The notes beneath the pieces are model-generated. The model made no database searches. It was not told the DNA's origin and worked only from the letters and a program-made list of their open reading frames with translations. Made by a program: the position numbers and the translations under genes. A stretch of 64,000 nt of DNA from Haloferula rosea (GTDB taxonomy: Bacteria > Verrucomicrobiota > Verrucomicrobiia > Verrucomicrobiales > Akkermansiaceae), in the NCBI RefSeq assembly GCF_016595525.1, contig NZ_JAENII010000004.1, positions 186,001-250,000 of the forward strand, given 5' to 3'. Below, in pieces: positions 9,715 through 18,301 of the stretch; position 1 is the stretch's first letter; each line of letters starts with the position of its first letter.

Positions 9715-10368
9715 ATGACGAAAGCCGAGCGCGCGGCTCATCTCGATCGACGCCTGGACGAACTCTACCCGGAGACGCCCGTCCCTCTGGATCATTTTGA
9801 TCCGTACAGCCTGCTGATCGCCGTCTTGCTGTCGGCCCAGTGCACCGACGCACGGGTCAACCTGATCACTCCCGCCCTGTTCGCCCGCGCGAACAACCCG
9901 CGGGACATGATGGAGGTGCCGGTGGAGGAGATCCGCGAGATCATCCGTCCCTGCGGACTCTCACCGCGCAAATCGAAGGCGATTTCCGAACTCTCCCGCA
10001 TCCTGATCGAGTCCCACGGCGGTGAAGTCCCCGCCGACTTCGCCGCGCTCGAGGCCCTGCCCGGCGTCGGGCACAAAACCGCCTCGGTGGTGATGGCGCA
10101 AGCCTTCGGCGTACCGGCCTTCCCGGTGGACACCCACATCCACCGGTTGGCCCAGCGGTGGAAGCTGACCAATGGCAAGAATGTCGACCAGACCGAGAAG
10201 GATCTGAAGAAGCTTTTTCCGCGAAATCGATGGAATGCTTTGCATCTCCAAATCATCTTCTACGGACGGGAACACTGTACGGCCCGCGGATGCGATGGAA
10301 CCGTGTGCATGCTGTGTCGTGAGCTTTTTCCCCGGAGAAAAGCGCCTGTGGTAGTGACAAAGTCCTGA
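9715..10368 (+). CDS. nth: Endonuclease III (bifunctional DNA N-glycosylase/AP lyase)
   Basis: 217 residues, close to E. coli Nth (211). The helix-hairpin-helix LPGVGHKTA carries the catalytic lysine K121, and FPVDTHIHRLAQR has the catalytic aspartate D139; the E. coli residues are K120 and D138. It excises oxidised pyrimidines from DNA in base-excision repair. Oddity: the C-terminal iron-sulfur motif is not the canonical C-X6-C-X2-C-X5-C. The visible spacing is C-X4-C-X4-C-X2-C (HCTARGC, TVCMLC), and no cysteine follows. A cluster could still be formed by four cysteines, or it may be altered. The codons read cleanly, so a frameshift is unlikely. Confidence 0.93.
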   Translation: MTKAERAAHLDRRLDELYPETPVPLDHFDPYSLLIAVLLSAQCTDARVNLITPALFARANNPRDMMEVPVEEIREIIRPCGLSPRKSKAISELSRILIESHGGEVPADFAALEALPGVGHKTASVVMAQAFGVPAFPVDTHIHRLAQRWKLTNGKNVDQTEKDLKKLFPRNRWNALHLQIIFYGREHCTARGCDGTVCMLCRELFPRRKAPVVVTKS

Positions 10369-10425
10369 CTCAGGAATTGCACCTAAGATTTTCATCACCA
10401 TTATCCGTTTGTTTTTGAAATCTTT

Positions 10426-10440
10426 CCTTGCCGGGCAAGG
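10426..10440 (+). other. Small hairpin in the leader of the ExbB operon
   Basis: CCTTGC-CGG-GCAAGG, a perfect 6-bp stem about 50 nt before the exbB start, inside a 122-nt intergenic stretch that otherwise shows only an AT-rich segment (10388-10425) suitable for a promoter. It could be a leader structure or a weak terminator for nth; no T-tract follows. Confidence 0.3.
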
Positions 10441-10490
10441 CCTGATTCCGAGAATGCCGACCCTCTAAGTTGAGCTACCCATCTCCTACC

Positions 10491-11276
10491 ATGATCCAAA
10501 AACTCGCTAACCGCTCGAGCCGCATCGCGGCCATCGTTACCACCACGGTTCTTGCCAGCGCCCCCACGCTCCTCGCTCAGGATGGGGCTCCCGGTGAGAA
10601 GAACGCCCTTCAGAAATTTGTTCTCGATGGTGGTCCCACGATGCTCTTCATCGGCCTCGCGGTCCTGGCACTCATCGCCCTCTGCGTTTTCAACTTCATC
10701 AACCTCACCAAGGCGAAGTTCTGCCCGGATGATCTGAAGATGGCGCTCATGGACCACATGGCCAACTGCCGCGTGCGCTCTGCGATCGAGCTCGCCGCCT
10801 CCCATCCATCCTACCTCGGCCGCATGATGGCCTACTCGCTGCCGAACATCGACGCCACCCGTCCGGAAGACCTGGGCCGTGACAAGATCGAAGACGCCAT
10901 CGCCGATTTCTCCATCAATGAGAACCGCAAGGGCATGACCTGGATCAACTACATCTCGCTGGTCGCCCAAGCCGCCCCGATGCTCGGTCTCCTCGGAACC
11001 GTGATCGGTATGGTCCAGGCGTTCAGCATTCTTGCTGAGTCCGGAGCTGCCGATCCTGCCCAGCTCGCTGGTTCGATTTCCGTGGCCCTTTTGACCACCA
11101 TGTGGGGTCTGATCACCGCGATTCCTTCGCTGCTGGCCTACTTCTTCTTCAAGAACCGCTTCAACAATCTCGTGGCCGACTGCCACCACGCTGCAGAAGA
11201 CCTCATCAACGCTTCCGTGCAGACCGTCAATCAGGACGCATATCTTGCCAAGATTCCTGAGGGTGTGGCCGTTTGA
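10491..11276 (+). CDS. exbB: ExbB/TolQ/MotA-family proton channel protein
   Basis: ATG at 10491 gives 261 residues; a TTG seven codons upstream is possible. An N-terminal signal-like segment (to ~LLAQ) is followed by three hydrophobic segments: GPTMLFIGLAVLALIALCVFN, then the conserved APMLGLLGTVIGMVQAF, then SVALLTTMWGLITAIPSLLAYFFF. The last two carry the GLLGTVIGM and TTMWGL signatures of ExbB/TolQ. Family members form pentamers in the inner membrane around ExbD dimers and use proton flow to energise outer-membrane work. It heads a five-gene operon (exbB, exbD, exbD, TPR, exported protein), all co-directional and ending in a terminator at 16391. No TonB or TolA gene is present, so the force-transmitting partner is probably one of the last two genes. 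Confidence 0.9.
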   Translation: MIQKLANRSSRIAAIVTTTVLASAPTLLAQDGAPGEKNALQKFVLDGGPTMLFIGLAVLALIALCVFNFINLTKAKFCPDDLKMALMDHMANCRVRSAIELAASHPSYLGRMMAYSLPNIDATRPEDLGRDKIEDAIADFSINENRKGMTWINYISLVAQAAPMLGLLGTVIGMVQAFSILAESGAADPAQLAGSISVALLTTMWGLITAIPSLLAYFFFKNRFNNLVADCHHAAEDLINASVQTVNQDAYLAKIPEGVAV

Positions 11277-11344
11277 TTCCGGTGAAAGCGGGCGGTCCGG
11301 CACTCTGGATCGTCCACCCTTGAACCTCTCACCGAACGAAACAT

Positions 11345-11797
11345 ATGGCTTCCAATAAACTGCGTGGCGCCATGGCCGATGAAGGCGATGGTCTGGAGAT
11401 CGACATGTCGCCGATGATCGACATGGTCTTCCTCCTGCTGATCTTCTTCCTCGTCAACGCGACGATGATCATCGTGAAGATGGACCCCAAGGTTGAGCCA
11501 CCGATCGCGAGTCACTCGAAGCGCGCCGAAGATGGTAACGGCCGTATCGTCATCAACATCTATGACGACGGATCGTTCTTCAACGAGAAGGGCGAACAGC
11601 TCAACGAGGATGAGGACATCTTCGAACTCGTGAAGGAGCAGAAGGACATCATCGACCAGCAGGGCTACTCACCGAAGCTCCACATCCGGGGCCACAAGGA
11701 TGCAGTCTTCAAGTACTGCCGTCAGGTCATCCGGGTGTCGGCGAAGGCCGGCGTCGACCAGGTTCTCTTCGCCACCTACGGCTTCGAGAAGCGTTGA
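11345..11797 (+). CDS. exbD: ExbD/TolR-family biopolymer transport protein (first copy)
   Basis: 150 residues. One N-terminal transmembrane helix, IDMSPMIDMVFLLLIFFLVN, with the essential membrane aspartate in PMID. A periplasmic domain follows (RIVINIYDDGSFFNEKGEQL; PKLHIRGHKDAVFKYCRQVI) that ends in FATYGFEKR. It should pair with ExbB and the second ExbD to form the proton-driven stator. It starts 68 nt after exbB and is followed 39 nt later by the paralogue. Two divergent ExbD proteins in one operon are common in Verrucomicrobia and Planctomycetes and suggest a heterodimeric stator (inference). Confidence 0.9.
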   Translation: MASNKLRGAMADEGDGLEIDMSPMIDMVFLLLIFFLVNATMIIVKMDPKVEPPIASHSKRAEDGNGRIVINIYDDGSFFNEKGEQLNEDEDIFELVKEQKDIIDQQGYSPKLHIRGHKDAVFKYCRQVIRVSAKAGVDQVLFATYGFEKR

Positions 11798-11836
11798 GCC
11801 CCGGCCTGAAAAACTCAAAACCTACCTTTTCCGACC

Positions 11837-12301
11837 ATGTCCCGCCACAAACGCGATGAAGCGATGGAGGAAGACCAGCCCAAGCTGGACATCTCCTCCC
11901 TGATTGATGCGACCTTCCTCCTGCTCATTTACTTCCTGGTCACCACGACCATTCAACCCCGTGAGCAGGACGTGCCGATGACCCTGCCAGCGGCGGCTCC
12001 CAGTGAGACGCCTCCGGAGATCGAACCGAAGTTGATCAAGATCGATGCCAGTGGTGCCATCTTCGTGGGTGCCGGCGCCGCCCAGATTCCCATGGACAGT
12101 GATCCGGACTCCCGCGACGTGCCCATGCTCTTCGCCGACCTCAAGTCCTACTCCGACAGTGCCAAGTCGGCCAGTAGTGAGCCGTTGGTCCAGATCTATG
12201 TCGATGGCGGTGCTGCCCAGCAGCGTGTGATCGATGTTCTCAACGCCCTTACCGGTGTCGGCATTTCCAAAGTGACCTTCACCGACCTGGTCGACCCATG
12301 A
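11837..12301 (+). CDS. ExbD/TolR-family biopolymer transport protein (second, divergent copy)
   Basis: 154 residues. The membrane helix LDISSLIDATFLLLIYFLVTT keeps the critical aspartate (SLID). The periplasmic part differs from the first copy: a Pro/Glu-rich stretch (PAAAPSETPPEIEPK), then IKIDASGAIFVG, then VQIYVDGGAAQQRVIDVLNALTGVGI, typical of the ExbD C-terminal fold. It is probably a partner of the first ExbD in the same stator. The gene is followed by a strong inverted repeat before the TPR gene, which may set expression ratios between motor and downstream proteins. Confidence 0.88.
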   Translation: MSRHKRDEAMEEDQPKLDISSLIDATFLLLIYFLVTTTIQPREQDVPMTLPAAAPSETPPEIEPKLIKIDASGAIFVGAGAAQIPMDSDPDSRDVPMLFADLKSYSDSAKSASSEPLVQIYVDGGAAQQRVIDVLNALTGVGISKVTFTDLVDP

Positions 12302-12347
12302 GAAAACAGGTGCTCCATGCACCGACTTGCTCGACCTAAGAAATGCA

Positions 12348-12390
12348 AGCGCCGACCCGTTGCCCCTTGCGGGATGCGTGAGTCGGCGCT
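12348..12390 (+). terminator. Attenuator-like hairpin between exbD and the TPR gene
   Basis: A perfect 9-bp inverted repeat (AGCGCCGAC / GTCGGCGCT) encloses a 25-nt loop that can itself pair CCCG with CGGG. It is followed by CTCGTGTT rather than a T-run, so partial termination or an mRNA-stabilising 3' stem is more likely than full termination. Confidence 0.45.
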
Positions 12391-12432
12391 CTCGTGTTAC
12401 CCTACAACCTACCAAAACCGAAACCTCCAGTC

Positions 12433-15429
12433 ATGAACCTCATCCGGCGCATATTCACGCCCCTCTTGGGAGTCTGCCTCGCCCTGACCGCCATCGGTCC
12501 GGCGAGCGCGCAACTCGATGCCACCCCCCAGTCGCTGAATGCAAAGGCGACTGACCACATGAAGAACGCACAGTGGCAGGAAGCACTCAAGCTTCTCACC
12601 ACCTGCACCGACCGCTTCGACAAGAACGCGATGACCCTCTACGGGCCGCAGTTTGGTGTGACCTGGTACCGCAAGGGTTACTGCGAATTGAAGCTTCAGC
12701 AGTGGGATGCCGCCGCCAAGTCCTTCGAGACCTGCTACCGCAAGTATTCCAACAAGGCAGCCGGCGCGGAGAGCGGTGGCAACATCTACAACAAGCGGGC
12801 CCTCCTTTACTGGGGACATGCCGCCAAGGGAGCGGAAGACTGGGCGACCGCGATCCGGATGTACAAGAAATTCCTCGAAGAGCGCGACAAGACACGCGAC
12901 TCCTTCGAACCCGGCGCCTACTACATCAACATGGCGATCTGCCACCTGAAGCTCGGCAAGATTTCCGAAGGGGTGCAGCATTTCGAAACCGCCCTGAAGA
13001 ACAAGGTCGCCTACCGGACTCCTGAAGCCGGCATCGTTGCGACCTTCCAGGTCCTCGTGGACGCCGTGATCGAGAAGCGCGATGAGAAGGCCCTGCTCTC
13101 CTTCGTCGAAAACAACCGCTCCGATCTCATCATCGAGCCATATGACATGCAGGCCTATTCCGGTTTGTTCCTTGGTCTCGCCGGCAAGGCCTACAACGCC
13201 GAGATGGAGTCCAGTGCCTTCGTCCTGTACCAGCTCATTCCCTCGACCCAGGTGATGCTCGAGGACACCAAGTCCCGCCTCGACAACCTCGGTGGCCGGG
13301 TCGGTGTGAAGGATGGCCTGCGCGTGATCCGGAAGGAGAATCTGGAGAAGTCGAAGAAGGCGCTTGAGGAATCCATCTCCAAGGGTGACCCGAACGAAGT
13401 CGTCCAGCTCAGCGCCACCGCCTTCCTCCACGAGAACAAGGGCAACGTCCGCGGTGCCTATGCCTGCTACACCCAACTCGAGCTCTTCTACCCCAAGAGC
13501 AAGAAGCGTGAGAGCCACCTTTACAACCTGGTGCGTACCGCATCGATCGTGGGCGAAGTGATGTCGACCGAGAAATACGGTTCGCTCTTCCTCAAGACCT
13601 TCCCGGATTCGAAGCATGTGCCGGCGGTCCGCCGCCTGATGCTGACCTCGCTGTTCTACAGTGGTGAATATGAGACCTGCATCGAGATCGCCGTGGAGAT
13701 GCTTCCCAAGCTCAAGAAGGAGACCGAAGCACACGACATCTGCCTGCACGTCCTTGGCGGCAGCTACTACTACACCGGTCAGTACCGCGAAGCCCAACCG
13801 CTGCTCGACCAGCACGCCGAGCTTTATCCCAAGAGCAAGTTCGAACAGGCCGCGCTCTACTTCCAGGCATCGAACCTTTCCCGTCTCCAGTTCTGGGGCA
13901 AGTCGGCCAAGCTGCTCGACGAATTCTTCGAGAAGCATTCCGATCCGTCGCAGAACATCTACTTCGCCTTCGCGCTCTATGACCGTGCGAACTGCCACTA
14001 CGCGCTCGATGAGAACGCAGCGGCCCTCGAGAAGTTGAATCGTCTGGAAACCGAGTTCCCGAATGCCGACATCATGGACATGGCCCTGAATCTCAAGGGC
14101 AACGTGCTCCAGGCCGAGGGCGACAAGGAAGAAGCCGAGAAGTACTACATCAAGGCTCTGGCACTCGCCGAACGTCGTGAGAACGACATCGTGGCGGGCG
14201 AAGCACTCAACTACCTCGTCTCCATGCTCGGTGAGAAGCCGAAGAAAAAGGACTCTCCGAACCGTCTGAAGGACGCCGTTCCCTACGCCGACAAGTTCTG
14301 GAAGCAGTATGGCAGCGACTCGCCCTACAAGGCCCAGGTGGCCGTGGGACAGGTGTATGCCCTGCAGGACGCCGGTCGCGGTGAGGAAGCCCTCAACCGT
14401 CTGCGTGACGTGATTTCCGAGATGGCCTCCATCCCCGGAGCGGCCGGCCTTGAAGAAGCGATCGGTTCCTATACCGAAGTCTACCTCGACAGCCACAGCC
14501 CGGAAGAGCTCAAGGAGCACTATTACAGCTTCCCCGGTATCAAGGCCTCCAACAAGGCGGCGCGCGCCTTGCTCCGCATCGCGGTCATCGGCGTGTTCGA
14601 GGATCAGGTCAAGAAGGCGGGCGACGACGAAGCCAAGCGCATCCAGGCCGAGGCCGGCATCAAGGTCCTCTTCCGCGACCTCAAGAACGAGTTCGATCTC
14701 AACGACCTGTCGAACTACATCCTCGTCCGCGTGGGTGACTTCATCCGCGAGACCAACAGCCCGCGCGAAGCCCTGCCCTACTATACCGAGGCGCTCAACC
14801 GTGAGGACGACAAGTCCTACAAGTTCCCTGCGCTGTTCGGTCGTGGCGCGGTCAACGCACTCGGTTCGAAGGCCCAGCAGGCGGAAGCGATAAAGGACTT
14901 CCAGCGCGTGCTCAACGACTCGCAGGAACGCTCCGACAAGGATCGTGCGCTCTACAAGATGATCGTCACCGAGATGGCCATGGGCGACTACGAGAAGGCG
15001 AAGGAGAACGCCCGCCTCTATCTCGATCGTGAGAAGGGCTACGCTCAGAAGAAGATGGAGGTCGCCATGCTGCTCGCCGAAGCTTACGACAAGTTGGGCA
15101 TGGTGAACGATGCCATCGCTTCCTACGTCAACGTCTGGAACACCTACAAGGGTGCCATCCGGATCTCCGCTCCGGCGATGAAGCGCTACATGGAACTCGT
15201 CTGGGACCGCAACATGGCGGGCGACGAAGTTTCCGACCGCCAGGGCGCCTACAATGCGGGACGGACCTACATCGACCAGACCCGCGGGATCGTCGTCGGT
15301 GACAAGGCGAAGGCCAGCCCGGAAGAAGTCGCGATGTGGAAGGAAGTCGAACAACTCGTCGAACAGTACGTCGCCAACCCTGAAGTGAAATCGAAGGAGC
15401 AGCTCGAAGCCGAAGCCGCCAGCCGCTGA
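12433..15429 (+). CDS. Exported 998-residue TPR-repeat protein of the ExbBD operon
   Basis: ATG at 12433 begins a signal peptide (MNLIRRIFTPLLGVCLALTAIGPASA); an upstream in-frame ATG at 12394 would hide it. The mature protein is nearly all alpha-helical tetratricopeptide repeats, for example YRKGYCELKLQQWDAAAKSF, GAYYINMAICHLKLGKISEG and YYTGQYREAQPLLDQHAELYP, continuing to the C-terminus. No enzymatic motif was found. Location is periplasmic or outer-membrane lipid-free by prediction. Its place after exbB-exbD-exbD suggests that it is the periplasmic scaffold or load driven by the motor, occupying the role of TonB/TolA (inference). The antisense 1017-codon open frame over the whole gene is a codon-bias shadow. 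Confidence 0.88.
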   Translation: MNLIRRIFTPLLGVCLALTAIGPASAQLDATPQSLNAKATDHMKNAQWQEALKLLTTCTDRFDKNAMTLYGPQFGVTWYRKGYCELKLQQWDAAAKSFETCYRKYSNKAAGAESGGNIYNKRALLYWGHAAKGAEDWATAIRMYKKFLEERDKTRDSFEPGAYYINMAICHLKLGKISEGVQHFETALKNKVAYRTPEAGIVATFQVLVDAVIEKRDEKALLSFVENNRSDLIIEPYDMQAYSGLFLGLAGKAYNAEMESSAFVLYQLIPSTQVMLEDTKSRLDNLGGRVGVKDGLRVIRKENLEKSKKALEESISKGDPNEVVQLSATAFLHENKGNVRGAYACYTQLELFYPKSKKRESHLYNLVRTASIVGEVMSTEKYGSLFLKTFPDSKHVPAVRRLMLTSLFYSGEYETCIEIAVEMLPKLKKETEAHDICLHVLGGSYYYTGQYREAQPLLDQHAELYPKSKFEQAALYFQASNLSRLQFWGKSAKLLDEFFEKHSDPSQNIYFAFALYDRANCHYALDENAAALEKLNRLETEFPNADIMDMALNLKGNVLQAEGDKEEAEKYYIKALALAERRENDIVAGEALNYLVSMLGEKPKKKDSPNRLKDAVPYADKFWKQYGSDSPYKAQVAVGQVYALQDAGRGEEALNRLRDVISEMASIPGAAGLEEAIGSYTEVYLDSHSPEELKEHYYSFPGIKASNKAARALLRIAVIGVFEDQVKKAGDDEAKRIQAEAGIKVLFRDLKNEFDLNDLSNYILVRVGDFIRETNSPREALPYYTEALNREDDKSYKFPALFGRGAVNALGSKAQQAEAIKDFQRVLNDSQERSDKDRALYKMIVTEMAMGDYEKAKENARLYLDREKGYAQKKMEVAMLLAEAYDKLGMVNDAIASYVNVWNTYKGAIRISAPAMKRYMELVWDRNMAGDEVSDRQGAYNAGRTYIDQTRGIVVGDKAKASPEEVAMWKEVEQLVEQYVANPEVKSKEQLEAEAASR

Positions 15430-15452
15430 AAACCCAACTGCCAACCAAGACC

Positions 15453-16367
15453 ATGAAATCAATCATTGCACCTGCGTTTGCAGCCACGTTGCTGGCAGCG
15501 ACCTCGGCCCAGGCCCAGGGGCGCTTCCAGCAGGAAGCCCTCCTGATCAACAGCCCTTCGGAGTTCGAACAGGTCTGGATCGCCGATGCGAACACGACCC
15601 ACTTCATCTACTTCGCCACCGAACAGGGGGTGGATACCGTCAAGAAACTGATCTCGGCGCCTGCTGCGATCTGGCTCATGGAGCCTGCCGAGTACACCGA
15701 AGCCATGGAGCTCTTCCAGGCCCGGAACTACGAGGAAGCTCGTACGAAGTTCGCATCGGTGCGGGAGACCTACAAGAAGTTGCAGGAGATCCCGAACAAC
15801 CACTCGTCGCTCGCGGCTTACTACGAACTCGAGCTCAACAAGCTTGATGAGCTGAAGGAGGTCCAGGACAAGTTCCTGCCGGTCGATCGCGACAGTCTGA
15901 CCCGGCCCCACCAGCTGCAGCAGATGGAGATCTACACACTCTGGGACGCTGTTCGCACCAAGGACTGGTCCCGCTTGGAGCTCCTTTGCCGTGAGAAGCT
16001 GGAAGAGAAGATGCCCGGTGGGCAGCGCGCACAGGTTGGCTACATGCTTGGTCTGGCACTCGAAGGTCAGAAGAAGCCGATTCCCGCCATCAATGCCTAC
16101 AACATCGGGATGACCGCCGACACGGGTGCTTCCGAAGTGATCACCAATGAGTCGGCTCTCAATGCCCTGCGTCTCTACACTCAGGACGAATCGGTTCAGC
16201 TGGCGATCAAGCTCCACGGCACTCCCGACGAGGATGACCAGTCGAGTGGTGCGCTTCGTCTGGCCGAGGCTGCCTCGCTTGCCTCGCTGTATCAACTGAC
16301 CCTCGGAGGAGGGAAGGCGCTGCCGGGCGAATACAAGGATTTGCTCAAGTACAAGCCGAAGGACTGA
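15453..16367 (+). CDS. Exported helical protein, last gene of the ExbBD operon (function unknown)
   Basis: 304 residues with a clear signal peptide (MKSIIAPAFAATLLAATSAQA). The rest is mainly alpha-helical with TPR-like spacing (YTEAMELFQARNYEEARTKF; YMLGLALEGQKKPIPAINAYNIG). It starts 24 nt after the TPR gene and precedes a strong terminator, so it belongs to the motor operon. I do not recognise a named family. A periplasmic accessory of the 998-residue TPR protein is the simplest reading. Confidence 0.82.
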   Translation: MKSIIAPAFAATLLAATSAQAQGRFQQEALLINSPSEFEQVWIADANTTHFIYFATEQGVDTVKKLISAPAAIWLMEPAEYTEAMELFQARNYEEARTKFASVRETYKKLQEIPNNHSSLAAYYELELNKLDELKEVQDKFLPVDRDSLTRPHQLQQMEIYTLWDAVRTKDWSRLELLCREKLEEKMPGGQRAQVGYMLGLALEGQKKPIPAINAYNIGMTADTGASEVITNESALNALRLYTQDESVQLAIKLHGTPDEDDQSSGALRLAEAASLASLYQLTLGGGKALPGEYKDLLKYKPKD

Positions 16368-16390
16368 GACGTCCTGCTTCTTTTCAAAAC

Positions 16391-16425
16391 GCCGGCTGTG
16401 GGGATCGACCTGCAGCCGGCTTTTT
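16391..16425 (+). terminator. Intrinsic terminator of the ExbBD/TPR operon
   Basis: Perfect 8-bp stem GCCGGCTG / CAGCCGGC with a 14-nt loop, directly followed by TTTTT. It lies 23 nt after the stop of the last operon gene and before the sulfatase start. Confidence 0.85.
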
Positions 16426-16510
16426 CGTGCCTTTGGCAGGCATGCTTCCCAGAGGGTGTGAATTGAGGTTGGCGACAGGACGGGATATCCGGCAGCGTAG
16501 CTCCACTCAA

Positions 16511-17887
16511 ATGAAGCGCTCACTCCTTTTCCTCGCCCTGACTGCCATCGCTGCGATGGCGAAGCCCAACATCGTGTTCATCATCACGGATGATCTCGGT
16601 TACGGTGACCTTTCCTGCAATGGCCAGAAGTTCTTCGAGACCCCGGTTCTGGACGGGCTCGCCAGCAAGGGCCTCCGATTCACCGACTTCTATTCGGGTG
16701 CGACGGTGTGTGCGCCCGCCCGCTGCTCGTTGATGACCGGGCGGGATCCGGGACACGCCTTCATCCGGGGGAATGGCCCGTTCGCGCTGAGGCCCGACCC
16801 GCAGGACATCACGGTGGGCACCCTGCTTCAGGGCGCCGGCTACCGGACGGCCATGATCGGGAAGTCATGCATCACCGGCAACACGCAGACTCCCGAGGTC
16901 GTCCTCTCGAAAGGCTTCGATGTGTTCTATGGCACCACCGATCATCGCGACGGTCATTTCCGCTACCCGAAGTTCGTCTACGACCAGACGGAGAAGGTGA
17001 TGCTGGAGGGCAACAAGTTGCATGAAGGGCCGCATTACGACGCGGAGCTTTACATGAAGGCAGCCGAGAAGTTCATCGGCGAACAGCCGAAGGACCAACC
17101 CTTCTTCCTGTTGCTTTCGTTTCCGATCCCGCACGCCTCCCTGCTGGCTCCTGAAGGGAAAGCGGAAGAGTTGGACATGAAGAACGATGTGAATTTCCGG
17201 AACAGCAATCATTACTCGAACGTGGAAGGCGTGAAGGCGAACTACGCTGCGATGGTGATGGAACTGGATGCCTATGTCGGCCGTGTGATGAAGGCCCTGG
17301 AGGCGAAGGGAGTGGAGGAAGATACGCTCGTGATGTTCACCAGTGACAACGGATCCCACTTCGAAGGCGGGTATGATCCGAAGCTGTTGAATTCAAATGG
17401 TGAGCTGCGCGGTGGAAAGCGGGATTTGTATGAGGGAGGCATCCGGGTGCCGCTGGTGGCCTACTGGCCGGCCGGCATCAAGAAGCCCGGAGCGCCCGAG
17501 GCTCCGTTCGCCTTCTGGGATGTGCTGCCGACCGCATGTGAATTGGCAGGGGTGGAGACCCCTTCGGAGATCGAGGGAATTTCGTTCGCTCCCACGCTGA
17601 CAGGGCAGGGTGAGCAGGAGATGCATGAGTCGCTCTACTGGGAATTTCATGAGCGCAAGGGCAGACGCGCCCTGCGCCAGGGGAAGTGGAAGCTCGTTCA
17701 GTATGACTTGGGAGCCAAGAATCCCGGCAAGCCGCAGCTTTTCGATCTGTCGCAGGACATCGGAGAGCAGAAGGATCTCGCGGCGAAGCACCCTGAACGG
17801 GTGAAGGACATGGTAAAGTGGATGAACCAGCACCGCGAACCGGCAGAGAGGTTTCCGATGGCGCCCTTGGACAAGCTGTCGAAGTAA
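16511..17887 (+). CDS. Secreted sulfatase (formylglycine-dependent, family S1)
   Basis: ATG at 16511 gives 458 residues with a short signal peptide (MKRSLLFLALTAIAAMA); longer in-frame starts back to 16427 fall in the terminator region and are rejected. The metal ligands are in IITDDLGYGDLS (D27, D28). The activation motif C-X-P-X-R is VCAPARCSLMTGR, with C67 as the residue matured to formylglycine. FTSDNGSH supplies the further metal-binding Asp/Asn, and YEGGIRVPLVAYWP is typical of the fold. It hydrolyses sulfate esters of a polysaccharide in the periplasm or outside; the substrate cannot be read from sequence. No formylglycine-generating enzyme or anSME is in the window, so maturation must be encoded elsewhere. 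Confidence 0.93.
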   Translation: MKRSLLFLALTAIAAMAKPNIVFIITDDLGYGDLSCNGQKFFETPVLDGLASKGLRFTDFYSGATVCAPARCSLMTGRDPGHAFIRGNGPFALRPDPQDITVGTLLQGAGYRTAMIGKSCITGNTQTPEVVLSKGFDVFYGTTDHRDGHFRYPKFVYDQTEKVMLEGNKLHEGPHYDAELYMKAAEKFIGEQPKDQPFFLLLSFPIPHASLLAPEGKAEELDMKNDVNFRNSNHYSNVEGVKANYAAMVMELDAYVGRVMKALEAKGVEEDTLVMFTSDNGSHFEGGYDPKLLNSNGELRGGKRDLYEGGIRVPLVAYWPAGIKKPGAPEAPFAFWDVLPTACELAGVETPSEIEGISFAPTLTGQGEQEMHESLYWEFHERKGRRALRQGKWKLVQYDLGAKNPGKPQLFDLSQDIGEQKDLAAKHPERVKDMVKWMNQHREPAERFPMAPLDKLSK

Positions 17888-17900
17888 GGGCGGAACGGCA

Positions 17901-18060
17901 GGTTCGATCGAACCTCTTCGGCGGGGTCTCGACGCTCTTGAAAAAGAGCGGAGGATCACCACGACCGGGGAGAGAAAAAACCCATGAAATCCCTCCCCGG
18001 TCGTGGATCACCGTGACGGGTCGAGGGTCAAACCCAGAGAAACTCCCCGGCCCGTCACGG
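17901..18060. other. Array of four palindromes/hairpins in the sulfatase-SH3 intergenic region
   Basis: Four inverted repeats follow each other. They are: GGTTCGATCGAACC (17901-17914, self-complementary); CGCTCTT-GAAA-AAGAGCG (17933-17950); a 14-bp stem with arms at 17959-17972 and 17993-18006 and a 20-nt A-rich loop; and a 10-bp stem with arms at 18011-18020 and 18051-18060. The last two units are each ~50 nt. Both contain AAACCCA and then GAAA and CTCCCCGG in the same order, so they look like diverged tandem copies of one structured unit. The array could be a 3'-UTR/terminator cluster of the sulfatase or a structured RNA; there is no T-run. No known riboswitch class was recognised. Confidence 0.6.
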
Positions 18061-18301
18061 AACCATCCACACCCGAAATTAAGCACTGGGGATGCCAACT
18101 CTCTTCGAGACGGATCGATTTTGGACGAAATCGATCGATTTCTTGGCCTCATCGGGTCGCCGATGGCCGCAATACTGGAAGCGGGCGAGTTCTTAGTCTC
18201 TGATAATCAAAATCTCAAAGTGGATGCCTCCGCCCTCGCTTGGAACTTCACCCATTGAGGCGTAGCTTTCTCCCAACTCCCAAGCCAGCCCCTACACTGC
18301 C
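18061..18301. other. Remaining leader of the SH3 gene, no gene seen
   Basis: The stretch contains one further AT-rich inverted repeat (ATCGATTT / AAATCGAT, around 18114-18137) and then unstructured sequence up to the ATG at 18302. A 146-codon frame crosses it from inside the sulfatase gene but lacks a family resemblance or export signal and would have to run through all the hairpins, so it is not called. Confidence 0.5.

Noticed and set aside
12409-15462. 1017-codon open frame antisense to the TPR gene
   Set aside because: It exactly mirrors a high-GC gene with strong codon bias, has no export or domain features, and the plus-strand protein has clear TPR repeats and a signal peptide.
17818-18258. 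146-codon plus-strand frame from the sulfatase end through the hairpin array
   Set aside because: It overlaps the sulfatase gene in another frame, reads through four palindromes and shows no recognisable protein pattern.
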